NCBI RefSeq assembly: GCF_028583425.1
Contig: NC_072792.1
Span: 156,122,676 to 156,186,675, forward strand
Source: Eublepharis macularius
Lineage: Eukaryota > Chordata > Lepidosauria > Squamata > Eublepharidae
Length of the DNA: 64,000 nt
Direction of reading: 5' to 3'
This document shows positions 14,301 to 26,300 of the stretch, piece after piece (position 1 is the stretch's first letter; each line of letters begins with the position of its first letter). The translations under genes were made by a program, and so were the position numbers. The notes under the pieces are model-generated. The model saw only the letters and a program-made list of their open reading frames with translations. It was not told where the DNA came from and did no database searches.

Positions 14301-17300
14301 ATTACAGAAGCTGTGGGATTGTGAAACTATTCTTTTGAAAAAGACTCCAAATTGAGGGAGAAATGATCTTTCTGATGCTTTCTTGGTGAAATATCATAAT
14401 TCTTTAATATAAGATGCTAAGCTATCATTTGAATTGACATAATTTTGAAGCCATCATTTCAATTAATTTGTAACACCAACAGTGCAATCCTAAACAAAAT
14501 TACTCCTGTCTCAGCATATCGATTTTAGTGGGCTTGGAGTAATTCTGCAGAGGATTGTGCTGTAAGTATTCTTCAATGAACTCAAGACATTGACAAGTAG
14601 CTATCTGAATGAAACAAGCTGCAGTAAAACCTTGTAAGTGAACCTGAACTGGTCAATTTACCAAAAAGTAACCCAAATCATGTGAACACAATGTAATCCA
14701 TGCACTACCCATTTTCCATGCTAATCATTTCAAATGGCTATCTGCATGAAAAATGAGAGAGATTTGGAGGCAGCTCTGTCTTGGTGGGGGGCGGGGGGCG
14801 GGGATGTTGCATTCCCTGGAACATAGAGAATGTCAATCAGTTTTAAGAGACTGTAATGCTCTGGTAACGTACAGACCCAACATTTAGTGTTAAAATAACT
14901 GCAATTGGCACCTATCCATGACATCTGAACAGAAATCCTTGCAAGTAGTAATGGCAGTGTATGAGTAGAAACTGAAGGCCCTTGTTAATACACCAGCTTT
15001 TACCTTGTGGAGTTATATGTGAATTATTTGCCTGAGTAGCAAGATGATTTTCCAGCTCTTCAATCTGTTGTCTGTACTGTTGCAGTTGTACTTCAAATTG
15101 TTCGACCAAGCTCCTGAAGTAACTAGGATTAAGCATATTTTAGAACATTTTAATTGCCCTCTTTTATTAACCATACAATAACTGCATGTGCTTTAAAGGG
15201 GTTAATGACAGCAATGACCAATTTACATACAGTCACTTTCAAGCACTAGCATAATACAGTATTTGTTGACAAGAAAACCTCATCATTTCTCTAGAACTTA
15301 GTTTTATTTTATTTTTTAAACATACAACTTTTAAAAAATCATACACCATAAACATACTGAGGGAAAGATGAGGAAGAAGAAATCACTAACTACAAGAAGT
15401 CAGTTATCAAGATGGACCATGATCTAATCATACCTTCTGCTACTAATTAGAAACAAACTGAAAGGATTAGGCATGTGCGGTTCAGGAATCCGATTCGGAA
15501 AAAAATCCAGAATCGGACCCGAGCTGTAAAGATTTGGGATTTCTGAATTGGGCCAGCATGCTGGCCCCGATTCGGAAATCCCAAATCAAACCTTTCCAAA
15601 GCATTCGTAAGGCTTCAGTGCTGAGTTTAAAGGGCCCTGCTGCTGCTTGCAAGCAGCGGCAGGGCCCTTTAAACATCACCCCAGCCCCCCACCCACCCCC
15701 ACCCCTACTTACCTTTAGAATGTCGGCGGCAGCAGTGGCTTGGGCCATCCCTGCTGCCCGCGGGGCCACAGAGCGGCAGAGGAGAAAGCCCTTCCTGCCC
15801 CTCAAATGGCTGCTGTGGCGCCGCAGCCATGAGGGGCAGGAAGGGCCGGAGGACGTGGCTCTAGCCTTCCCCACCGCCCTGCAGGCTCAGGAGGCGGTGC
15901 GGCGGCAGAGGAGCCGGCTGGCTCCAGGCTGTCGCAGCCTCGTGCTGCCGTGCATGCTGCTGTGGCGGTGACAGCCCACCGCACAGCTGATCACCCTCCC
16001 CCTCCCCCTCCGGCCAGGTAAGTGGGGGGGGGGGAGTTGCTCCCCCTCACTTCAGTATGCTCCGAATATTTACAGAGTATGAGTAAAGTGAGTAAAATAA
16101 CCTAATGAGTAAATTTCCTAACCAAGTGAGTAAAATAACCTAATTCCAAAGCGGCTTGCCACTTCGGAATTATGGTGTTTCTGAATCTTTTCAGGATGCA
16201 TACCCCTAGAAAGGATTGGTTCGATCCAAACAACTGTGAGCAGAAGGGAAACAGTGGCTAGGACTGGTTCGCAAATTTTTGTACAAGACTTGCAGAAGTT
16301 TTCCTGCCTGGTGCTACAGCAATTCCCATTATTCTGTTTGTATAACAGCTTGCACAAGTCCTTGAATTTAATTACACTTTTCATACAGTTAGTAACAGGG
16401 AGCAAACAAACAAAAGTCAGCCCTTTAATGAGCAGAATACCTCTGGATACAAGTGAACAGTTATATTTAGGAGTGTGAAACTCAGGTTTGGTATTTGGTA
16501 AAAATTACCGAATGTTACCTGATTTGGTAAAAATCAGTATTATCTAGCTTAAATCTGTATTCCCAAATAAATTTGGTAATCCTGAACTCAAACTTACTGA
16601 ATTAATTCGGTAAAATTCAGTAAACTTCAGGAATTGCAGCCAGGCTGTTACTTGCTCCTGCTTTGCTAAGGAACAGCAAAGAAACACTGCTTCCTGTCTT
16701 TTTTAACCAGATGGGAGGCGGCAGTGAGGCAGAGTCAAAGGAAAGATGGGGGGAATAGAGAGAGGAGTGAGTGGCCAATCCTTGCAGCAGCTCTCCTTCT
16801 CTGGCCAATGGGATTCTCAAGGAGAGTGCCTTTTTAAAACTGTTGCAAGGAGTTAAATTAGGAAGCTTGCCTCAGTCAGTCTCCTTGCTCTCACTGGAAG
16901 ATTGAGAGACACTACCTGTGTCATGAGTCAGTCAGGCATAGCCAGTTCCAAAAAAGAAGACAGCTCAGGGGAAGAGGATGAAACAACCACAGCAGGGCTC
17001 TATCTGCCATCTCCTATGAGCTACCCACTGCTGGTTAGCAGTGCCCTGTCTGTCTCAGCCCAGGACAAACCAACTAGCTCCCTACAACCCATCTTGCCTC
17101 TGCTGGAACGCAGACGGAAGAGGGTCTAGTGAAAACTACTGGAGAGGAGGCGAAGTGCGCAATTAGCAACTCAGAGGCACATGGAGTCACTTGAAGACCC
17201 AAAGAGTGCATGCACTGGCCCGGTGCAAATTGGCAGCAAAAAGTGCTCCTTGGCAATAAAAGACGGAAGGTGGGGGGGACTGGTTGTGGAAGCAATTAGT

Positions 17301-20300
17301 TGAATCACTCTCGACCTTGCCACCACTGAACCTGACTCTGTCTAGCCTGTGACCTCGTACTGCCTTGGACTATGACCTAAGTGGATTCCTGGCTGTTGCT
17401 GCCTGCACTGAGACCTTCTGCATTGAGGACTTCTGCTGGTGCCTGGTTCGAGAGTTGTAGACTCACTAGGTTTCTTCTCTCTTTGGAGAGAGGGGAGGCA
17501 GGGAAGGGTTTTTTACTTTGCATTTTAAAAACTGCTTTTTTGCTGTATGTGGAGGGTGTTTTGGTTGGGGTTTTGTCTGGGGGGCTTTAATTTCTGGCTT
17601 TTGAAGTTATATTTACTGTTCATTTTGCTGCTTGTTCTTTGGGGTGTTTATCCTTTTGTGGTTAATTTGTTGTTTGGAGTTTTATAGTTCCTGTTAATTT
17701 TATTAAATTCACTTGTTCTTCCGTGAGGGGGCTGCTTTCCCCTGTTGTGGGTGCTTTCTTTGTCGCTGTAAATTTTTGCTAGTTGTTCTTGGGGGGGGGG
17801 GACTGTTTCCCCTTGTTGTTGGGACTTGCCTTTTCTTTACAGAAGTTTTGTTGGTGTTTTTTGCTGGATTCTGTTTTCTGTTGGCGTAGATTGGTCTGGT
17901 GTTCAACTGTTGTTGGTGTCCTTCGGGGGGGGGGGTTGTTGGGGTGCTTGGTCCAGATGTTTCCGTAGTGGGAGTCAACTTGGAATTTTTTCCCCCACAA
18001 CAGGAACAAATGGAGTGGCTGGGGGCACCTTTTTAAAGGGCCCACTGGCTTGGACCTTGGAGTTCAATACCCCTGAAACTTAGGGAATCTTTAGAGGACA
18101 GTTAGGAGTAGGTCTGCAGAAAATTTGGTGGATTTTGCTTGCAAAGTACCACCCACAGCCCCCTGGATAGCCCCCATAGCTTTCCCCATAAAGGATAATG
18201 AAGATTGGAGGTAGCTGGGGGCTCCTTCACTTATTCATACTAGCAAGCTACAGCAGACAATGCAAAAAAGTCGTAACTTCTAACCCTGTACTTACTCGGC
18301 TGGTGCTGTGTTTTCATGCTGAAGACCAGGAGGTGTTTTTTGCGTTCTTAATGCTATTTCAGCATTTTTAAGTTCCTAAAAAAGCAGGACAGAAAAAGAG
18401 TGGCTCTCGTTTTAAAATGCAATTAATAGTAATACTTTATCATAAAGTGATGTCCTGAAAAGTTTCCCCCTGAACTGAGCTTTCCTATGACTGTGACTGC
18501 TAAGAAAGGAAGTCAGAAAGACTGCCTTTTTCTGCCTTAGATGAAGCCCCTTGGTAATCATCGACTATATCTCCAATTTGTATTCACTACAACAGTCATG
18601 ATACATAATACACATGATGTTCATGGAAGTCTGTATCTCAGTGCTGCAGCCCTTGCCACAGGATGGGAACTAGCCAACAGTCTTTTATTACTACAACCTG
18701 AAATTATAGATACAACAGAAAACCAAAACTGATAGCCCAGGTCCTCCAGTTTGTCTGTTGGGGGCAGGAGGAGGTAAGGCAGACATCGTACACTCTATTG
18801 TTCCGTTATCTTACATATAATCTTGTTCCTACTGCATTATCTTCTATTTTTGTAATCCATTTTCTGGATTATTTCTTGTATGTCATGTTTTAGACTGTTT
18901 GCACTGTTTTCTATTTTTGTAATCCTAGTTCAATTGCATTATTTATCGGGTATCTTATAGTGTCTGACTGCATCGTGTTTATATTTTCAAATCTGCCTTG
19001 AATCAATGTGACAAAGACGAGCTATAAAGTAAATGCATAGATAAAACTATAACCAAGTAGCCTTATTTCCCCCAATGGTCACACAGCCTGGCTATTCTAG
19101 TCTAAAACGGTGTCTTTACACTGATACTCTATTCCAACATAAATGTGTAATTCTCAGCTGATAATGGGTGCAAGGACTGCCCGGAACAAATGGCTGTTGG
19201 TCAAGTAAACACACATGCAAGCAATGTTTCTAAGAAAGCAGGTTATGAGGACGTCTATATAGGGCTTCAAGACAACAAGCTGTCTTCACTGGCTGTCATA
19301 CCTGAGCAGTTTCCACTTTCAGTTTATCAATGTTAAGAGTGTTCCTCTGTAATCCACTGGCAGCCACTGATAAAAGCTGTTTCAAAGCTTTAATATCCTC
19401 CTGCACTTTAAGCATTGCTTTGGAAGACATTCGACTGATTTCCTCCTGGACTTGTTTTTGTTCTTTTACAAACTTCCTGGAGAAAGGGGGGTGGGGGGAG
19501 AGAAAAGACCATTTATCCACACCAAAGCAAATAGACAAGGTTCCTCCTTAGATCTACTGTTTTACTTAAAAAGTGACTAAACCCACACAGGATTCAAGGT
19601 ACCAAATACCATGAAGGCAGCACTCAGCATTTCAGAACTGCAAAAACAGCTCATGCTTTTACTGATCACTCACTATCTTTTAAAAAATTAGTAATAAAAA
19701 CGTATACAAAATTAGTGGCAATCAGAATAATATGCTAGGATTAACTATAAGAAGGAGTATTTACAACAACTTATTCCAGCATTCATAATGGACTTTGCCC
19801 AGCCGAAAGAGCTCATGGAAGGAGCTTTCAAAGCAGATCTTTCTCTCCTCTGCCAGCACAAGCAGCTCAAATTCTCATCTTAGTTTACTTTAATTATATC
19901 TGCTGAGATGAAACTACCGAGATGAAAAACTCAAATCAAGATGCCCAATCTTTGATCCAGACAAACCCATTCAGTCACTTGCAACACAATTTTCTGACTA
20001 GTGTTGTTGAAGTATTTGGACTTTCAATGAGAATATACTTACTGGAGATTTTCCACATCTTGGCAGATTACTGGAGGTAGATTTTCATCTTTAAGTGCCT
20101 TACTATCCCTGCCAACAGACAATAAGTGCTTTATTAGGAGCCTCAGCTTTTACCACTGCAGTAGCAAAGAATTACATTAAGAGTGAATTGTCTACATGTT
20201 CCATCTTAAAACTAACAAATCATAACAAGCAGCAAAGTTAGGAAGCTTTCAAAATTCCTTGTCATATTTTCAGTATTTCATCCTACCACCTGCTATTACC

Positions 20301-23300
20301 TTCCCCAACTCAGAAATCCAAGAACCTTCATCCTAGGAAACCATACCATCTTAATTACCTTATCTTTTAGCACCCAGATAAGATCTTGTCAATGTATTCT
20401 TCAAACAATTCAGTTCATTTTAAAACACAAGTTCTAAAGGATATTTCTTTGATTAGGAAATAACTGACATACTTACTCTGGCCTAATTCCTGTTTTGTCA
20501 CCTGGGGGGAAAAAGGAGGGGGGGGGACAAAATATTTTATGAAGATTTTAAAATAAAGTAGCTTCTTAATTTTATGTATGAAAATGTCAGTAAGTTTCTT
20601 TGAGTTATACTGTATGGGTACTGAAAGGTACCTGTATCCCTTTACAAGGTAAGCAGTTGCCGGGGGAGGTGGGGGACTAGAGTCAGCCAAAATCATCCTC
20701 CAGCCCATGCCATGCTCTGGATCTAAACTGAGCCCTTAACCTCAAAACAAACTCACACCACATAATTTGACCCAAAGATTACAATTCTATGCACATTTAA
20801 CTGGAAGCAAGCCTCAGTGGACAAAGCAAAATATGCTACCAAGCAGAGGATCAAGTTTCAAGTGTACAGAAAGTTCTGTAATCAAGAAGAGCTAACGGTA
20901 ACTTGGGAAATAGCATTTCTCATTGACATAAGTAAATGTCCATGCCATCAGATTAGAAGAGGCCTAAGCAGTCATTATTTGAAGATTACTTCCACATTGC
21001 AGAGCTCAATACAGCTCTGTATACAGGACGAGCACAACACCATACAGAGGGTGTTTGGGGAGGATCTTGGTAAGGAGAGTATCTCTTAGGTCCTAGAACC
21101 TGTCACTTCCTAGCCACTAGGCTCTGTAGCAAGACCAAAATATATTTATAACTCCTAAGCTCAGATGTTAGATATTTTGTCCTTTTTAAGTAGGAATGCA
21201 GCCTTTAATGCCATTTGTTTGATAGATGGTTCAAATTCAGTTTAAGCATAGAGGAATGTATTTGTATCATATTCATATCACTTGATAATTTTCAAATAGA
21301 CTTCCAGTGATTTTAACATATCTCCCCTACATAAAAATTCGATTAAAAAGATTTAATTTTTTTTTAAAAAATATATTCTTTAGCTTATACTTTCTAAAAA
21401 TATATATTATTTAAACTTATACTTTCTTTCATATACACATACTTACTCTTTTTATCTGAAGAACTGCTGAAATCTATGCCACCAAGACCTTCATTAATGG
21501 TAGTGGCTGGTGCTGCAGCTGCCCCCAAAGTCAAACCCAAAGCATTCTGTCCAAGACCTGCAAATAATCCAACAACTGTATCACAGACATCTTGTGGTCT
21601 TCAGACATCAGCATTAAGTAGAATATACTTTTTTTAAAAAGTGCTAACTCCACAGAGAATGGAGGCCATTGTTAACCTATCCTTAGGCTCCGAGGTTTTT
21701 CCTGGGCCATTAAACAAAGCTGTGGTGAAGCCTCTTTTAAAGAAACCATCGCTGGACCCCACTGACCTGGTCAATTACCGCCCAGTTACGAACCTCCTGT
21801 TTCTGGGAAAGGTGATTGAGCAGGCGGTGGTGGAACAGCTGCGGGGCTTCCTGAAGGATGTCTCAGCCCTAGACCCCTTCCAGTCTGGGTTCCGTCTGGG
21901 ACATGGGATGGAGACGTTGCTGGTCGCCCTCACAGACGATCTTCATAGACATCTGGATCGAAGTGGCTCGGCACTGCTGGTATTTATTATTGGATCTGTC
22001 GGCAGCGTTCGATACAGTCAATTATGATCTTCTGACTCACTGCCTCGCCGATGTGGGAATACAAGGGACCGCCTTGCAGTGGCTTGTCTCTTTTCTCCAT
22101 GGTCGGGGACAGAGGGTGGCGCTTGGGGAGAAATTGTCATCCTGCCACCCTTTAGTGTGCGGGGTCCCACAGGGGGCAATACTCTCCCCATTGTTGTTTA
22201 ACATCTATATGCGCCCCCTTGCCCAGTTGGTACGAAGTTTCAGACTTGGGTGTCATCAATATGCAGATGACACCCAGTTGTATCTGATGATGGATGGCCA
22301 GCCTGACTCAGCCCCAGATGTCCTGGAACATGCTTTTGCAGCCGTGACTGGTTGGTTGAAGCAGAATCAGCTGAAACTGAACCCAATGAAGGCAGAGTTC
22401 CTGTACTTGGGATTAGGTTTGGGACTCTGGCTCCCGGCCCTTGATGGGGCACTGTTAGTGCCAGTTCCAAGGGTTAAGAGCCTGGGGGTGATCTTGGATG
22501 CCTCCCTGAAAATGGAGGCACAGGTCACAGCGGTTATCAGGTCCTCTTTTTTCCATATGTGGCAGACCAGGCAACTTGTCCCTTAACTGTCAACCCGTAA
22601 CTTAACTACAGTGATCCAAGCAATGGTTACCTCTAGGCTAGATTACTGTAACTCGCTCTACGCAGGGCTGCCCTTGAGCCTGACCTGGAGATTACAGCTG
22701 GTACAAAATGCAGCGGCGCGTGTTATTACGAGAGTGCCAAATAAGGCGCATATAACACCATTCTTACGCGAGCTGCATTGGTTGCCAGTGGAGTACCGGA
22801 TCAGATTCAAGAAAGCACCTGTGTTATATAAATATGCATTAATCTTTTTCAAAAAAACCTTATTTTTGTTCAACAGTCAGCCTAAGATTATCTGACCATA
22901 GCAGCTAGACCAAAGATTCCCCCCCCCCCATATTATGTAGTTACTTATATAACAGGGCCTTAAGTTTGATAAGTGTTCAAATCCTATGTGCTCAAGCTCT
23001 GAAGACCTGTTACTGAACAGAGGTGCCAGCAAACGTTGCTCGAGAGTTTAGCAACTCAAGCATGCCAGAACGTGAGGCCTGCAAAAATTACTACTACTTT
23101 CCACTACGAAAGGGCTAAATCACACAACAATAGAGGGATCTCACCTGTTGCCGCTGTGCTTGCATTTGGAAAGAGTGTCCCTCCTAATCCAGCTAAGGCT
23201 CCTCCTAGAGAAAGGCCTGTAGATACAGTTGAGGTGGGAGCAGCTGTGCCTCCCAAGTTCAATGTAAAACCAGAGGACCCTGAATAAAAAAAAACCCATA

Positions 23301-26300
23301 ATGTAATAATTTGAAGACATGACCTTGATTTTTATTTTACAAAGAGCCACCATCCACCACATGCTCAATCTACTTCCATTTGGTTACAAGCACAAGGACA
23401 GTCTTTTCCACAGATTCCATCTGAAATTACTTTTAAAGTTTATTCACTGAATATGTGACACTATTCAATATGAGTCATCCTAAGAACTCAGAATAGGGGA
23501 CTTGTAAACAAAAATAATTAAAAGAAAGATACCTAACTTTACGCTTGCTGCATACAAGCCCCTTAAAACAATCTAGATGGCACAAATATGTTCTTATAAC
23601 ATAAAACATTCTGCAAGAGATCCAGACATGCTTCCAGGAGTTTCATAACTGTGCTGGAACCAACTAGGAGACTTCAGAACATGGCCTTGTGACCTGAACT
23701 CATGAGCCACTGCATAAGTACAATGTCTCACAGAAGTGTGCCTGAAAGTCCCAATGCAACATGCTGCACTTAATCCTAGGTGCATAAATGAACTGAAAAT
23801 CTGTTGGGAGGGACATGACAAATAACAAGTCCTTAATGCACAGTGCATGGAGTTTGCTGAGTGAAACCCAACATTGCATCCCCTTTATGAGCTATTAAAG
23901 TGATTTTAATGGCAAAATAGTAGAGCCTGCTGGCTTTCTATTCATCCTCTACCTACTAAGCACAGGACGCAGCTTTTAGGTGTAGCAGAAACAAGAAATT
24001 TTCTTGACCAACTGACAAATCTATTATCTTGGGCCATTTTCTCATGTAACAATAACACTTTTCTAATAAATCTGCCACTGAAACTGAAAGAAAACTAAAG
24101 GAGGTGGAGGCTTTGTGAGATTATTAGTGCAACATACAGCACTCTTTGTGGCAATATACCACAAAGACTATATTACATGGGCCATTTTCACTTTAGCAGC
24201 ACTGGTATTCGTACCATCAAACACATTCCAATTCATTTAATACAAATCCTCCTTTGCCATCATTATGAGAACTGTACTGACACACTTCTCTCAGGTTACT
24301 TATTTCTGAAGTGTAAAGCTTATGCCTTTGCATTTGTGAACACATACAGAGATGCCAGAACAGAAAGACAGGTGCTCTGAAAATAAAACTATTAATCTCT
24401 TACCTGCTGCAGGAGTTGATGTTAGAGCAGAAGAAAGTGAAAGGCCAGCAGAGGTAGAAGTGACAGGCAAAGCAAATGGTGTGGCTGATCCTGCAGGTTT
24501 GTTAAATCCTAAACTAAAGCCTGCAGTAGAGGCAGAAGTAGTAGCAGGTGTACCTGTAAAGGAACAATTCCATCTTAATTCTATATTTGAAGTCTGTTCT
24601 CACCACCCCACTCAAACTGAGCATGTTTAGTAGTTCCAATAAAGGCTTGGTTCAGTGAGCAAACCATATACTTGTCCTGGAAACCAGGAATATAAAGAAG
24701 GAATAAACCACTATAAGGCAAGTGCAAACCATGGTTTATCAATTCAAATACAAAGGTAAACTATATGGCTTACAAAATAGAAATAATTATTACTGGTGAG
24801 GTGGTGTGTGTGTGCCTGCTACTCAGGGATCGCACAAGTGAACGCTGGGCTCCTTTCTACAGCAAATAAAACAAATCACTGAACTCTTAAGGTAGTTAGT
24901 TAAACCTGCACGTTGTCTGGGCAAATGAAGAAAATTTGAACAGACCATATCACCATGAGTCTCACCCAAACCAGCTTGGATGCATTTGCTCTTTACAATG
25001 TACCGGGGCCACAAGAATAGAAGAAAGCCAGCATGGTGTAGTGGATAAGTGTTGGACTAGGACCTGGAACACCTAGGTTTGAATCTCCTCTGCCACTGAA
25101 CCTCCCTGAGTTACCTGGGGACAGTCATATAATTATCAGCCTAACCTACTACACAAATTTCTTGCAAGGATAATATGGAGAAGTGAAGAATATTGTAAGC
25201 CATTTTGGTTTGCCACGGGGGAGAAAAGTGGGATATAAAATATTAACGAAAATAAATAATGAATAAGGACATTGCTAGAGGGGGAAAGAGAGTAACTCAC
25301 AGGTAACTGCACATATCTAAGTAGCCTATATTTGGCACAGTCCCCAGCACCAGCTTTTGACAGATGTTAACAGTTATAACTTGCAGACTCGATTAGGGTC
25401 TACCCAAGATTCCTAAACAACAGCCACATACAAAACTCATATGGAAGCTGTGAACAGTTACATTGCTTTTAAGGAAAAGGAAAGCTCATGTTAAATATAC
25501 AGCACTTACCGAGTGACAATCCAGTAGCAATGGTTGTTGCTGTTCCTGTAAAGTAGTACAAAGTAAGGTTAAAATTTATCACTGCTTATTAAAATCCTCT
25601 AGAAGCCCACTCGCAATGCTATGCTAACAGAGTATTTATGCTTAAAATACTTGAGGAGCAAAAACTTCAGTATAGCCTCCCCCTCCAAAAGGCCTACAAG
25701 TCTGTTTAACATCTATGTGAAGCCGCTGGGTGAGATCATCCGTGGTTTTGGGGTAAAGTACCATCAGTATGCTGATGATACTCAGTTGTACATCTCTACC
25801 CTGGACCACCCCAATGATGCCCTTAACGTGATGTCCCGGTGCCTGGAGGCCGTGCGGATCTGGATGGGGAGAAGCAGGCTCAGACTCAACCCTTCCAAGA
25901 CTGAGTGGCTGTGGTTTCCGGCGCCCCGTTATAGCCAGCTGGTTCCATCGCTGTCTATTGGGGGCGAGATTTTGGCCCCCACAGAGAGGGTTCGCAACTT
26001 GGGTGTCCTCCTGGATGCACGGCTGTCGTTAGAAGATCATGTGTCGGCCGTGGCCAGGGGGGCTTTTTATCAGGTTCGCCTGGTTCACCAGTTGCGTCCT
26101 TTTCTGGATCAGGACGCCTTGCGCACAGTCACCCATGCCCTCGTTTCCTCCCGTCTGGACTACTGTAATGCTCTCTATATGGGGCTCCCCCTGAGGACCT
26201 CCCGGAGGCTGCAATTAGTGCAGAATGCGGCCGCGCGGGTGATTATGGGAGCGACACGGCGTGCCCATGTAACACCTCTCCTGCGCGAGCTACACTGGCT

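Noticed and set aside
15482..15971. 130- and 145-codon frames on opposite strands
   Set aside because: Both lie inside the GC-rich hAT-like element and are mirror images of its inverted repeats.
16460..17615. GTTATATTTA at 16460 and again at 17606, as if a target-site duplication
   Set aside because: The sequence before the second copy does not match the terminus at 16468, so it is probably chance.
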